Positions 19,249 through 28,111 of a DNA stretch of 64,000 nt are shown piece after piece. The stretch is from Melghirimyces profundicolus (GTDB lineage: Bacteria > Bacillota > Bacilli > Thermoactinomycetales > DSM-45169). The notes beneath the pieces are model-generated. The model was not told where the DNA came from and made no database searches. It saw nothing but the letters and a program-made list of their open reading frames with translations. Location: assembly GCF_003054245.1 (NCBI RefSeq), contig NZ_QBKR01000012.1, forward strand, positions 53,405 through 117,404, given 5' to 3'. Within the stretch, counting starts at the first letter, position 1. Each line of letters begins with the position of its first letter. The translations under genes and the position numbers were made by a program.

Positions 19249-20265
19249 CTATTGGGAACCCTTCATCACCTTTTCGGAGATGTCCGTGCGAATCACTTTC
19301 TTATAAGGAACTTGGCCGGGGAGTTCTCCCGCCTCATCCATAACCTGAATCATCAAATTGTATTCCTCCCGGTCGATGATCGGGTCGGAGGCCCATGTAT
19401 TTTGGGATTTGTACCGGTCGATCACCGTCACCAGGATTTCTTGGTCCGTATCCTGGAAGGAAGGCTGGATCGCATCGGCGATTTCTTCGGAGGAGTGGTT
19501 CGCCACCCAGCGCTGGGCTTTATACAGAGCACGGGTGAAACGTTCTGCCAGTTCCGGGTTTTCTTTGAGATAATGATCTTTGGTCAGATAAACGGTGTAC
19601 GGCAGATTGCCGCTGTCTTCCCCGAAGGAGGCGACAATATGTCCTTTGCCTTCCTGCTCCAGTTTGGAAGCGACCGGTTCAAACAATTGAACATAATCTC
19701 CGGTGCCGGAAGCAAAAGCGCTCCCCAGATTTTTGAAGTCGATATTTTGGATGATTTTGACGTCTTTGTGGGGTGTCAGACCGTTCTTCCGCTGAACGTG
19801 TTCACTCACCATTTGCGGCATGCCGCCTTTGCGCTGACCGAGGAGTTCTTTTCCTTTTAAATCTTTCCACTCAAAATCGTTGACGGGTTTTCTGGATACG
19901 AGGAAACTGCCATCTTTCTGCGTGAGCTGGGCAAATCCGATTACCGGATTTTGGGCTCCTCTGGCGGTGACGTAAACCCCGGTTTCCGCACCGACGAGTA
20001 CGATATCGGCTTCACCTGACAGCAGGGCGGTCATCGTTTTGTCACCGCCGAAGCCGTTGGAAAGTCGGAGATCGATCCCTTCCTCTTTAAAAAACCCCTT
20101 GTGGATCGCCACATATTGCGGTGCATAGAAGATGGAATGGGTGACCTCCACCACACGTACGGTGTCCATTTCCGACCTGTCCCCGCCGCTCATGCCGCAG
20201 GCAGCGGTCAACCATGCGAGACTGATCACCAACAGCAGGCTCCACCCTTTTTTAACGAAACGCAT
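19249..20265 (-). CDS. ABC transporter substrate-binding lipoprotein (NMT1/THI5-like)
   Basis: The 338-residue protein opens with a lipoprotein signal peptide (VKKGWSLLLVISLAWLTAACG, with the lipobox cysteine at about residue 23), so it is anchored outside the membrane. The body (THSIFYAPQYVAIHKGFFKEEGIDL, then GGDKTMTALLSGEADIVLVG) is the NMT1/SsuA/ThiY fold. It is the first gene of the importer operon and diverges from hemA. It may bind a sulfonate, nitrate-like anion or thiamine pyrimidine precursor. No TPP riboswitch was recognised upstream, so a thiamine role has no regulatory support here. Confidence 0.88.
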   Translation of the reverse strand: MRFVKKGWSLLLVISLAWLTAACGMSGGDRSEMDTVRVVEVTHSIFYAPQYVAIHKGFFKEEGIDLRLSNGFGGDKTMTALLSGEADIVLVGAETGVYVTARGAQNPVIGFAQLTQKDGSFLVSRKPVNDFEWKDLKGKELLGQRKGGMPQMVSEHVQRKNGLTPHKDVKIIQNIDFKNLGSAFASGTGDYVQLFEPVASKLEQEGKGHIVASFGEDSGNLPYTVYLTKDHYLKENPELAERFTRALYKAQRWVANHSSEEIADAIQPSFQDTDQEILVTVIDRYKSQNTWASDPIIDREEYNLMIQVMDEAGELPGQVPYKKVIRTDISEKVMKGSQ

Positions 20266-20339
20266 ACCGGTTCCCCCCCGAGAAAAATGGGCTGATGTAT
20301 CGTATGCCCCGACTTCAAAATCTGTTCACAACCTCCTTT

Positions 20340-20368
20340 TTTCAAGAAAGAATAGCCTGTGCTATAAT
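20340..20368 (+). promoter_or_regulatory. Probable promoter of the hem operon
   Basis: A perfect TATAAT at 20363-20368 lies 17 bases after a weak TTTCAA -35 box. It is about 110 bases upstream of hemA, leaving a sizeable leader. Confidence 0.6.
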
Positions 20369-20403
20369 GGGGTATGAATACACAAGATCCATAGGGTGTT
20401 TCG

Positions 20404-20426
20404 GCGGGCCGCCTGCAGTGGCCCGC
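20404..20426 (+). other. Hairpin in the hemA leader
   Basis: GCGGGCC and GGCCCGC form a perfect 7-bp GC stem with a 9-base loop, between the promoter and hemA. No T run follows, so it is not a standard terminator. It may stabilise or regulate the leader; no known riboswitch class was recognised. Confidence 0.4.
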
Positions 20427-20478
20427 TCCTGTCGGATGTGACCGTCCGTCATCGGGCGGGTAGATCGGGGTGAGGACT

Positions 20479-21849
20479 ATGCACATCATCGTTACAGGAT
20501 TGAACCATAAAACGGCGCCGGTGGAACTGAGGGAACGCATGGCTTTCACCTCCGAGGGCTTGAGCCGGTCCCTTGAGCGGCTTTCCAACATGAAAAGCAT
20601 TCTGGAATGCCTGATCGTGAGCACCTGCAACCGGATGGAACTGTACGTGGTCAGTGATCAGCCCCATACAGGACGCTATTATTCCAAGGCGTTCCTGGAA
20701 AGCGAGTTCGGAATTCCGAAGGAAGAGTTTGCAGACTGTCTGTATTCGAAAGAGGACTTTGAGGCGGTTCACCATTTGATGCGGGTGGTCTGCGGACTGG
20801 ATTCCATGGTGGTGGGGGAGACCCAGATCCTCGGGCAGGTCAAGGATGCGTTTCTGGCGGCCCAGAAGCAAAAGGTGACCGGAACGGTTTTCAACCAACT
20901 TTTCAAGCAGGCCATCACCCTGGGAAAACGGGTTCATTCGGAAACGGAGATCGGGCAGCATGCGGTTTCCGTCAGTTATGCCGCGGTTGAGCTGGGCAAA
21001 AAAATGTTCAGCACCTTCTCCGGAAAAACCGTCCTTCTCCTCGGTGCCGGTGAGGCGGGAGAGTTGACCGCCAAACACCTTCGGGAGGCCGGGGCAGGCC
21101 GGGTGATCGTCCTGAACCGGACGGTGGAAAAGGCGGAAGAGGTGGCCAAGCGGTTTTACGGGGAGGCCCGTCCCCTGTCCCGGCTGGTGGAATCTCTTCG
21201 GGAGGCCGATATTGTGGTCAGTTCCACGGGGGCGTCCCGTGCCGTCATTGAAAAAAACGCCGTGAAGCAGGCGGTGGACAAACGCGTGACACCGCTGTTT
21301 CTGATTGATATTGCTGTTCCGAGGGATATTGATCCCGCCGTTCACGGTCTGAACAATGTATTTCTCTACGATATCGACGACCTTAACGGAATCGTGGAAG
21401 CCAACCTGGACCTTCGTCACCGGGAAGCGGAGAAAGCGGAAAAGATGATCGAAGAAGAGACGACCCGCTTTCGGGAATGGCTCAACACCCTGGGTGTCGT
21501 TCCCCTGATCACGGCCCTCCGGGAAAAAGCGCTCGGAATCCAACAAGAGACCATGAACAGCATTGAGCGGAAGCTGCCCGAGCTGACGGAGCGGGAAAAA
21601 AGGGTGTTGCGCAAACATACGAAAAGCATCGTCAACCAGATGCTTCGCGATCCCCTGACACGCATCAAGGAACTTGCCGCAACCAAAGAACGGGATGAGG
21701 CACTGGAAATGTTTGTCCACCTTTTTGCCTTGGAAGAACAGCTCCGGTTGATGGAGGAGGAAAAGGCCAAAGAAAAAAACCAGAAGGCTTCCGGGAGTCT
21801 CCGCTTTCAACCGGCTTCCTTGGCCGGCGAGGTTTCCATCCGTTCGTGA
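20479..21849 (+). CDS. hemA: Glutamyl-tRNA reductase
   Basis: First committed step of C5-pathway tetrapyrrole synthesis: reduces glutamyl-tRNA to glutamate-1-semialdehyde with NADPH. The 456-residue protein has the catalytic C50 in VSTCNRMELY, GLDSMVVGETQILGQVK, the NADPH-binding LLGAGEAGELTAKHL and the C-terminal dimerisation helices (LREKALGIQQETM). The ATG at 20479 follows GGGGTGAGG; a GTG 9 bases upstream is less likely. It begins the heme operon. Confidence 0.97.
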   Translation: MHIIVTGLNHKTAPVELRERMAFTSEGLSRSLERLSNMKSILECLIVSTCNRMELYVVSDQPHTGRYYSKAFLESEFGIPKEEFADCLYSKEDFEAVHHLMRVVCGLDSMVVGETQILGQVKDAFLAAQKQKVTGTVFNQLFKQAITLGKRVHSETEIGQHAVSVSYAAVELGKKMFSTFSGKTVLLLGAGEAGELTAKHLREAGAGRVIVLNRTVEKAEEVAKRFYGEARPLSRLVESLREADIVVSSTGASRAVIEKNAVKQAVDKRVTPLFLIDIAVPRDIDPAVHGLNNVFLYDIDDLNGIVEANLDLRHREAEKAEKMIEEETTRFREWLNTLGVVPLITALREKALGIQQETMNSIERKLPELTEREKRVLRKHTKSIVNQMLRDPLTRIKELAATKERDEALEMFVHLFALEEQLRLMEEEKAKEKNQKASGSLRFQPASLAGEVSIRS

Positions 21850-21867
21850 AAGAAGGGGGAGGCCGAT

Positions 21868-22683
21868 GTGTTTGCCGAGAGCTGGTTTTATGATTTCATC
21901 ATCTATGTCTACGCTCTGAGTCTGTTATTCGCTTTTTCCGACTTGATGCAACCCAGTCGGAGCTCGCGTCGGTTGGCGCTTTCCTTTTTGATGGCCGTTT
22001 GGTTTTTTCAAACGGTTTTTTTCGCATGGAGGACCACCGAGGAGTTTCCCAGGCTGGCGGGGTTGGACTCCCTTCTTTTTTATTCCTGGGTTTTGGTTAC
22101 CGGGACGCTGGTCATCAATCGTCTGTACCGGATGGATTTTTTTGTCTTTGCGGCAAATCTGCTGGGCTTCGGTTTCTTGGCGTCCAATCTGTATCTTTCG
22201 CCGGAAGCAGCCTCGCCTCTGACGGAGCCGCTCCTTTCCGAATTGGTTTTTGTCCATGTCACCCTGGCATTTTTGGCCTACGCCTTTTTCTCTCTTTCCA
22301 CCGTCTGTGCGGTTCTGTATCTTGTCGGAGATTACCTGTTGAAACGGAAACAATGGAACCGAACCTTGCGACGCCTGCCCAGCCTGGGGAGTCTTCAGCT
22401 TTTTTCCTACCGTCTCAACATGCTCGGCGTCCCCCTTTTGATGTTGGCGATGATTCTGGGGATCGTCTGGGCCTATGAAAAAGTGGGCGGGGATTTCTGG
22501 TATGATCCGAAAATTTTCGGCTCCTTCATCGTTTTGGCGGCTTATTCCGTCTACCTGTACCAACGGGTGGCCCGGGGGTGGAACGGCCGACGTCTCGCCT
22601 GGTGGGGTGTCATTTCCTTTTTCACGGTCATGGTGAACTATCTGATCTCCAACGCGGGACTCTCCTTTCACCAATGGTTGTGA
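21868..22683 (+). CDS. hemX: HemX, cytochrome c assembly-like membrane protein
   Basis: The 271-residue integral membrane protein has about eight helices and the WAYEKVGGDFWYDPKI segment near residue 208, related to the tryptophan-rich region of the CcsA/CcmC family. In B. subtilis HemX lowers the cellular level of HemA. It starts with GTG at 21868 behind GGGGGAGG, 18 bases after hemA. Confidence 0.9.
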   Translation: MFAESWFYDFIIYVYALSLLFAFSDLMQPSRSSRRLALSFLMAVWFFQTVFFAWRTTEEFPRLAGLDSLLFYSWVLVTGTLVINRLYRMDFFVFAANLLGFGFLASNLYLSPEAASPLTEPLLSELVFVHVTLAFLAYAFFSLSTVCAVLYLVGDYLLKRKQWNRTLRRLPSLGSLQLFSYRLNMLGVPLLMLAMILGIVWAYEKVGGDFWYDPKIFGSFIVLAAYSVYLYQRVARGWNGRRLAWWGVISFFTVMVNYLISNAGLSFHQWL

Positions 22684-22804
22684 CCGGCCGTGTCGGGAGA
22701 CGACTTGGGTGGATCGGACCGGCAGGAATCGGAGGCATTTTTTGGATGATCACTTTAGGGTCCGGCCGGATGGGAGCGGACCGATGGCTGAAGGAGGAGG
22801 TTCA

Positions 22805-23734
22805 ATGCGAACCGTCATCGTCGGTACGAGACGGAGTGAGCTGGCCGTCACCCAAACCCAATGGGTGCTGAACCGGCTGAAAGGCAACATGCCGGAAGGA
22901 TGGGAATGCAAGCAGGAAAAAATCATGACCCGGGGAGATCGCATCCTGAACGTCACGCTGTCCAAAGTGGGCGGAAAAGGGCTGTTTGTAAAGGAAATCG
23001 AACAGGCCCTTCTGGATGGCCGGATCGACCTCGCGGTGCACAGCATGAAAGATATGCCGGCGGACATGCCGAAAGGCTTGACCATGGGCGCGGTCACTCT
23101 CCGGGAAGATCCGCGGGATTGCCTGCTGTCACGGGAAGGGCTCACCCTGAAAGAGCTCCCGGAAAATGCCATCGTGGGAACCAGCAGCCTCCGCCGTCAA
23201 GCGCAAATTCTGGCTTTTCGGCCGGATCTCCGCGTCAAACCCGTTCGCGGAAATCTGAACACCCGCTACAAAAAATTGATGGATGGGCAATTTGATGCGA
23301 TTGTGCTGGCTTATGCCGGGATCGAACGGATGGGTTGGCAAGAGAAAGTGACGGAAATTCTGCCTGAAGACGTGATGCTCCCGGCCGTGGGTCAAGGGGC
23401 GCTGGCGGTACAATGCCGGGCCGGGGATCAAGAGATGATGAATGTGTTGCAAGCGATCAATGACCCGGTCACGGAGCAGACCGTCACCGCGGAGCGGGCT
23501 TTCCTCCATGCCTATGACGGCGGTTGTCACCTGCCCATTGCGGGCTATGCCACCCTTGAAGGGGACAGGGTGCGGCTCAGAGGGCTGGTGGCCCATCCCT
23601 CCGGCCATCCCGTGATCCGGGGCGAAAGGGAAGGAAAAGATCCCGGGGAGACAGGCCGCCGTCTCGCAGAGGAGCTGAGAGACCGGGGGGCCAAAGAGTT
23701 GTTGGAGGAAGTGAGGGAAAGGACCGAACCATGA
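22805..23734 (+). CDS. hemC: Hydroxymethylbilane synthase (porphobilinogen deaminase)
   Basis: Polymerises four porphobilinogens to hydroxymethylbilane on a dipyrromethane cofactor. The 309-residue protein has GTRRSELAVTQT, SMKDMPAD, GTSSLRRQAQ, RGNLNTRYKKL and the cofactor-bearing cysteine C241 in DGGCHLPIAGYA. The ATG at 22805 follows AAGGAGGAGG. The 121 bases between hemX and hemC contain no convincing gene. Its stop overlaps the next start (ATGA). Confidence 0.97.
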   Translation: MRTVIVGTRRSELAVTQTQWVLNRLKGNMPEGWECKQEKIMTRGDRILNVTLSKVGGKGLFVKEIEQALLDGRIDLAVHSMKDMPADMPKGLTMGAVTLREDPRDCLLSREGLTLKELPENAIVGTSSLRRQAQILAFRPDLRVKPVRGNLNTRYKKLMDGQFDAIVLAYAGIERMGWQEKVTEILPEDVMLPAVGQGALAVQCRAGDQEMMNVLQAINDPVTEQTVTAERAFLHAYDGGCHLPIAGYATLEGDRVRLRGLVAHPSGHPVIRGEREGKDPGETGRRLAEELRDRGAKELLEEVRERTEP

Positions 23735-25245
23735 CGGACCACAAAGCGAGAGCCTGCCCCGTGTATCTGGTGGGGGCCGGACCGGGTGATCCCGGGCTGA
23801 TTTCACTCAAAGGGCGCGATGTTCTCCGGCAGGCGGACCGGGTGTTCTGTCATCCGCAGATCTCTCCTGCTCTGATGAGACATCTTAATCCCGGGGCCGA
23901 ATGGATACCGGCGGAAGTCGGTTCCATGAGCACGGTGGAAGAAATGGTTCAGGCTGTGGTCGACGGAGAGCGGGTCGTCCGTCTGGTGCCAGGGGACGCT
24001 TTCCTGAGTTCCTCTGCGGTGGAGGAAGCCAAGCAGCTTGCGGCCAGGGGGGCGGGGGTTGAGCCGGTTCCGGGGGTGCCCCGTGAGTTGGCGGTCCCGG
24101 TGTATGCAGGGATTGCACCGGGACCGGAATGGACCGTTCGCCGTTACGGGGAAACGGAAGAGCCGGATTGGGAGGTGTTTGCTTCCTCTCCGGGAACGGG
24201 AATTCTTCACGTGGATCGCCGAAGGCTCACCGAAGCTGCCCGGCGGCTGATCGGTGCCGGCGTCCGCCGGGACATGACCGCCGCCTGGGTGGAAGCCGGC
24301 ACCTGCGTGGAACAACGGGTTTGGACGGGGACCCTCGAACAGGTGCCAAAGGCGTCTCAAGGGGCGGAAGAGGGTTGGCTCATCCTCGGGGAAGCGGTCC
24401 AAAACCGGAGCTTCCTCGCCGGGTTTGAACATAAACCGTTGTTCGGGCGACGTGTGCTGATTACCCGTGCCCGGGGGCAGAGTGCATCGATGGTCCGGAA
24501 AGTGCGGGAGTTGGGCGGGGAAGCCGTCGAATTTCCGGCGATCGAGATCCGTCCACCCCGCAACCGGGCGCCTCTGGACGCGGCGTTGAAACAGCTGGAC
24601 CGGTATGATTGGGTGGTGTTCACCAGCGTCAACGGGGTGAAGTACTTTTTCCGCCATCTGAAGCGCCTGAAACTGGATGTGCGTCGGATGCACAGGGCCC
24701 GGTTGGCGGCGATCGGCCCGAGAACGGCGGAAGAATTGGAAAAGAGGGGCCTCCGGGTCGAGGTGCAGCCGGAGGAATACCGGGCCGAAGCACTGGCCGA
24801 ATCCCTCCGTTCCCTGGTGGCGCCGGGAGACCGGGTGTTGCTTCCCAGGGCCGACATCGCCCGGAAGCTTTTGGCCGTGGAATTGGAACGGATCGGGTGT
24901 GAAGTGACAGATGTGGATGCCTACGATACGGTTCCCGGGACCCGGGGTGTCCGGGAAGTGGTGGAGCTGTTAAAAAAAGGCGAGCTCCACATTCTGACCT
25001 TTACCAGTTCCTCCACCGTGCGAAATTTCGTGGAAGCGCTTCGCAGGGTGGAGGATCATTGGAAGCCCCTTCTCCGGCAAGTGCAGGTCGCCTGCATCGG
25101 TCCGATCACCGCTGACACGGCAAAGGAGTCGGGCCTTCGGGTGGATATCGTCGCCCGGGAATACACCATGGACGGATTGATCGAGGCATTGATCCGATTG
25201 CCCCGAATGGAGTCAGGAAGAGGACGCAAGGAGGATGGAACATGA
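23731..25245 (+). CDS. hemD: Fusion: divergent uroporphyrinogen-III C-methyltransferase domain + uroporphyrinogen-III synthase (HemD)
   Basis: The 504-residue protein joins two domains. Residues 1-235 are a tetrapyrrole methylase (SUMT/CobA) fold with an intact start [13 protein letters not shown], but the usual GGDPFVFGRGGEE block is replaced by [14 protein letters not shown], and the TSAIAAPAYAGIP block by [12 protein letters not shown], so methyltransfer activity is doubtful. Residues 240-495 are HemD, which cyclises hydroxymethylbilane ([56 protein letters not shown]). Start and stop overlap hemC and hemB by 4 bases, so translation is coupled. Confidence 0.9.
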   Translation: MTDHKARACPVYLVGAGPGDPGLISLKGRDVLRQADRVFCHPQISPALMRHLNPGAEWIPAEVGSMSTVEEMVQAVVDGERVVRLVPGDAFLSSSAVEEAKQLAARGAGVEPVPGVPRELAVPVYAGIAPGPEWTVRRYGETEEPDWEVFASSPGTGILHVDRRRLTEAARRLIGAGVRRDMTAAWVEAGTCVEQRVWTGTLEQVPKASQGAEEGWLILGEAVQNRSFLAGFEHKPLFGRRVLITRARGQSASMVRKVRELGGEAVEFPAIEIRPPRNRAPLDAALKQLDRYDWVVFTSVNGVKYFFRHLKRLKLDVRRMHRARLAAIGPRTAEELEKRGLRVEVQPEEYRAEALAESLRSLVAPGDRVLLPRADIARKLLAVELERIGCEVTDVDAYDTVPGTRGVREVVELLKKGELHILTFTSSSTVRNFVEALRRVEDHWKPLLRQVQVACIGPITADTAKESGLRVDIVAREYTMDGLIEALIRLPRMESGRGRKEDGT

Positions 25246-26219
25246 AACGATTTGACCGCCACCGCCGTTTGAGACAATCCGGCGGGATCCGCCGGATGGT
25301 GCGGGAGAACCACGTCTCCCCGGTCGATTTCATCTATCCGGTGTTTGCCGTCGAGGGGTCCGGAATCCAGGAAGAAGTGCCCTCGATGCCCGGGGTGTTT
25401 CACTATTCCCTGGACCGCCTGAATGAAGAGGTGGATGAAGTCGTGGAGCTGGGAATCCAGTCTGTCATTTTGTTCGGAGTTCCCGAAAACAAGGATGCTT
25501 GCGGCAGCTCCGCCCATGCGGAAGACGGGATTGTGCAACGGGCGATCCGCCAGGTGAAAGACCGCCATCCCGGCCTGTACGTGATGGCGGACACTTGTCT
25601 TTGCCAGTACACGGATCACGGTCATTGCGGCGTGGTCGAAAACGGGGAGATTGTCAACGACGAATCCCTCCGTGTGTTGGCCCAAACGGCGGTCTCCCAG
25701 GCCCGTGCGGGAGCGGACATGATCGCTCCTTCCAATATGATGGACGGATTTGTCACCGCGATCCGGGAGCAACTGGACGATGCCGGGTTTGAACAGACAC
25801 CGATTCTTTCTTACGCGGTGAAGTACGCCTCCGCCTTTTACGGTCCATTCCGGGATGCGGCCCATTCCTCCCCCCGGTTCGGCGATCGCCGGACCTACCA
25901 GATGGATCCGGCCAATGCCAGGGAAGCCTTGAGAGAAGCGGCTTCCGATGTGGAAGAAGGGGCGGACATGCTGATGGTGAAACCGGGGATGGCTTATATG
26001 GATATCATTCGCCGGGTTCGGGAGCGGTTTGACCTTCCCGTTGCCGCTTACAACGTCAGTGGGGAATACTCGATGGTGAAAGCGGCGGCACAAAGGGGAT
26101 GGATCGATGAACGGGCGGTCGTTCTGGAGATGTTGACGGGACTCAAACGGGCCGGAGCCGATCTGATTCTGACCTATCATGCGAAAGATGCCGCGCGTTG
26201 GTTGATGGATACCCATTGA
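25242..26219 (+). CDS. hemB: Delta-aminolevulinic acid dehydratase (porphobilinogen synthase)
   Basis: Condenses two 5-aminolevulinates to porphobilinogen. The 325-residue enzyme has the zinc-binding cysteine cluster [14 protein letters not shown] and the two active-site lysines K194 ([12 protein letters not shown]) and K247 (LMVKPGMAY). The ATG overlaps the hemD stop. In pathway order it acts before HemC. Confidence 0.97.
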   Translation: MKRFDRHRRLRQSGGIRRMVRENHVSPVDFIYPVFAVEGSGIQEEVPSMPGVFHYSLDRLNEEVDEVVELGIQSVILFGVPENKDACGSSAHAEDGIVQRAIRQVKDRHPGLYVMADTCLCQYTDHGHCGVVENGEIVNDESLRVLAQTAVSQARAGADMIAPSNMMDGFVTAIREQLDDAGFEQTPILSYAVKYASAFYGPFRDAAHSSPRFGDRRTYQMDPANAREALREAASDVEEGADMLMVKPGMAYMDIIRRVRERFDLPVAAYNVSGEYSMVKAAAQRGWIDERAVVLEMLTGLKRAGADLILTYHAKDAARWLMDTH

Positions 26220-26265
26220 GTCCGGAACGGTTCGGCCGCGGATCAAACGCAAGGAGGAGAAGGGT

Positions 26266-26598
26266 GTGTCCGAAACCTATTCCCTTCGTCGATTGAGGGG
26301 GACTTTCAAGGAACGCTCCTTTGATATTCCCATCGAAGAGGCCTGGATCAAGCTGGAGATGCCGGGTCCGTACAACCTGAAGAGTTGGTCGGTCGGGTTG
26401 AAGGGGGTCGACGCGTCCGCAGCCGGGCTCCTCGACGATTGTTATTATTACGGCAACGGTCGCCTGATACTTGAAATGGAGACCCTGGGAGAAAAAAAGC
26501 TCCGCGGGGAGGCGGTCATCCGATCCTTGGCGGTCGGCCCCCGATCCCGGGTGGAGTTTTCGGGGTCGGGTTTCCTGAAAGGCTTTGAGTCCCTGTAA
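26266..26598 (+). CDS. Hypothetical 110-residue protein in the heme operon
   Basis: A GTG start behind AAGGAGGAG opens a 110-residue frame between hemB and hemL, 46 bases after the former and 26 before the latter. The composition is that of a soluble, beta-rich protein: alternating hydrophobic segments ([56 protein letters not shown]), no signal peptide, no membrane helix, one cysteine. I do not recognise the family. Its codon use and base composition match its neighbours. Tight spacing suggests that it is cotranscribed with the heme genes, but a heme role is only inferred from position. B. subtilis has no gene here. Confidence 0.75.
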   Translation: MSETYSLRRLRGTFKERSFDIPIEEAWIKLEMPGPYNLKSWSVGLKGVDASAAGLLDDCYYYGNGRLILEMETLGEKKLRGEAVIRSLAVGPRSRVEFSGSGFLKGFESL

Positions 26599-26624
26599 CA
26601 GCGAATATAGAAGGAGTGATCGCA

Positions 26625-27914
26625 TTGGCCCGCAGGTTTGAACGGTCGGCGGCCCATTTCGAAGAAGCGAAACAATACATTCCCGGGGGAGTCAACAGTC
26701 CCGTCCGGGCCTTTAAAAACGTGGACATGACTCCGGTTTTCATCGAACGGGGGGAAGGGTCCCGGGTTTTTGACGAAGACGGCAACGAATACATCGATTA
26801 CATCTGTTCGTGGGGTCCCCTGATCCTCGGACATGCCCATCCCGCCGTGGTGGAGGCGGTCCGGGAGGCGGCTGTCAAGGGAACCAGTTTTGGCACCCCC
26901 ACCCGGATCGAAACAAAGATGGCCCGTTTGGTGACGGAGGCCGTTCCTTCCGTGGAAGTGGTTCGCATGGTCAACTCCGGGACGGAAGCGACCATGAGTG
27001 CCCTCCGGCTGGCCCGGGCCTACACGAAACGAAACAAAATCCTGAAGTTTGAAGGCTGTTATCACGGCCACTCCGACAGCCTCTTGATCAAAGCCGGTTC
27101 CGGCGTGGCGACCCTCGGACTGCCCGACAGCCCCGGCGTCCCGGAAAACACCGGCCGGCACACCTTGACTGTTCCTTACAACGATTTGGACAGTACCCGG
27201 GTCGCTTTTCAGAAATTCGGCCACGACATCGCCGCCGTCATCGTGGAACCGGTGGCCGGCAACATGGGAGTGGTTCCGCCCGAACCCGGCTTTTTGGAAG
27301 GGCTTCGCCGGCTGACCCGTCATTACGGCTCCCTTCTGATTTTCGACGAGGTGATGACCGGTTTCCGTGTGGATTATCATGGCGCCCAGGGCCGGTACGG
27401 AGTGAAACCGGATTTGACCACCATGGGCAAGGTCATCGGAGGTGGCATGCCGGTTGGCGCTTACGGGGGCAGCCGGGAAATCATGGATCTGGTGGCTCCC
27501 ACGGGCCCGGTTTATCAAGCCGGAACCCTTTCAGGCAATCCCATCGCCATGGCGGCAGGGTACGCCACCCTGACTGAACTGAAGAAACCGGGGACCTATG
27601 AGCAGCTGGAAGAGCGGGCCGCCCGGCTGGAAGAAGGGTTGTCACAAAACGCCGAGGAAGCGGGCATTCCGTACCATATCAACCGCGTCGGCTCCATGGT
27701 GTGCCTTTTCTTCACCGGAGAAAAAGTGATCCGTTACGAACAGGCGAAGACCGCGGATACCGCCATGTTTGCCCGGTATTTCCGGAGGATGATGGAGCAG
27801 GGGATTTCGATCCCCCCGTCCCAGTTTGAAGGAATGTTTGTCTCCACCGCCCACACAGAGGAAGACATCGAGCGTACGATTGAGGCGAACCGAAATGCGC
27901 TCAAACAACTTTAG
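26625..27914 (+). CDS. hemL: Glutamate-1-semialdehyde 2,1-aminomutase
   Basis: PLP enzyme converting glutamate-1-semialdehyde to 5-aminolevulinate. The 429-residue protein has [10 protein letters not shown] near the start, the PLP-contacting [15 protein letters not shown] and [21 protein letters not shown], and the catalytic K269 ([17 protein letters not shown]). The start is set at the TTG at 26625, 8 bases after GAAGGAG; the GTG at 26616 overlaps that site. It is the last gene of the heme operon and is followed by a terminator. Confidence 0.97.
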   Translation: MARRFERSAAHFEEAKQYIPGGVNSPVRAFKNVDMTPVFIERGEGSRVFDEDGNEYIDYICSWGPLILGHAHPAVVEAVREAAVKGTSFGTPTRIETKMARLVTEAVPSVEVVRMVNSGTEATMSALRLARAYTKRNKILKFEGCYHGHSDSLLIKAGSGVATLGLPDSPGVPENTGRHTLTVPYNDLDSTRVAFQKFGHDIAAVIVEPVAGNMGVVPPEPGFLEGLRRLTRHYGSLLIFDEVMTGFRVDYHGAQGRYGVKPDLTTMGKVIGGGMPVGAYGGSREIMDLVAPTGPVYQAGTLSGNPIAMAAGYATLTELKKPGTYEQLEERAARLEEGLSQNAEEAGIPYHINRVGSMVCLFFTGEKVIRYEQAKTADTAMFARYFRRMMEQGISIPPSQFEGMFVSTAHTEEDIERTIEANRNALKQL

Positions 27915-27923
27915 ACGAAAGAC

Positions 27924-27956
27924 AAAGCCGTCCGGACCCCTCCGGCGGCTTTTTGT
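27924..27956 (+). terminator. Rho-independent terminator of the hem operon
   Basis: AAAGCCG pairs with CGGCTTT around an inner CCGG/CCGG stem, with T residues following. It lies 10 bases after the hemL stop. Confidence 0.85.
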
Positions 27957-27981
27957 TTTACCCCGGAGGGACAGGGCACAA

Positions 27982-28009
27982 GTATATCCGCAAGGTTGCC
28001 GCATATAGT
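27982..28009 (+). promoter_or_regulatory. Candidate SigE-type sporulation promoter of spoVID
   Basis: GTATATC and CATATAGT are 13 bases apart, resembling the SigE consensus (ATATT and CATACANT). In B. subtilis spoVID is SigE-dependent, which supports the call. It lies about 100 bases before the gene. Confidence 0.5.
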
Positions 28010-28111
28010 TACAGTACAGTCGTAAACCTGTGGACTTCCCGAGTACCCCGTTTCACAGGGAGGGAGTCACCGGTTTCTTCGGCGGTACGTCCTAAAGAGG
28101 GGGGATTTCTT

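Noticed and set aside
20226..20330. Leader ORF before the substrate-binding protein, with a strong AAAGGAGG on the minus strand
   Set aside because: The possible TTG frame overlaps the lipoprotein gene in another frame and encodes no recognisable peptide; the other possible start gives only four codons.
19249..20478. TPP riboswitch upstream of the THI5-like binding protein
   Set aside because: No TPP-type conserved blocks were found in the short upstream region on the minus strand.
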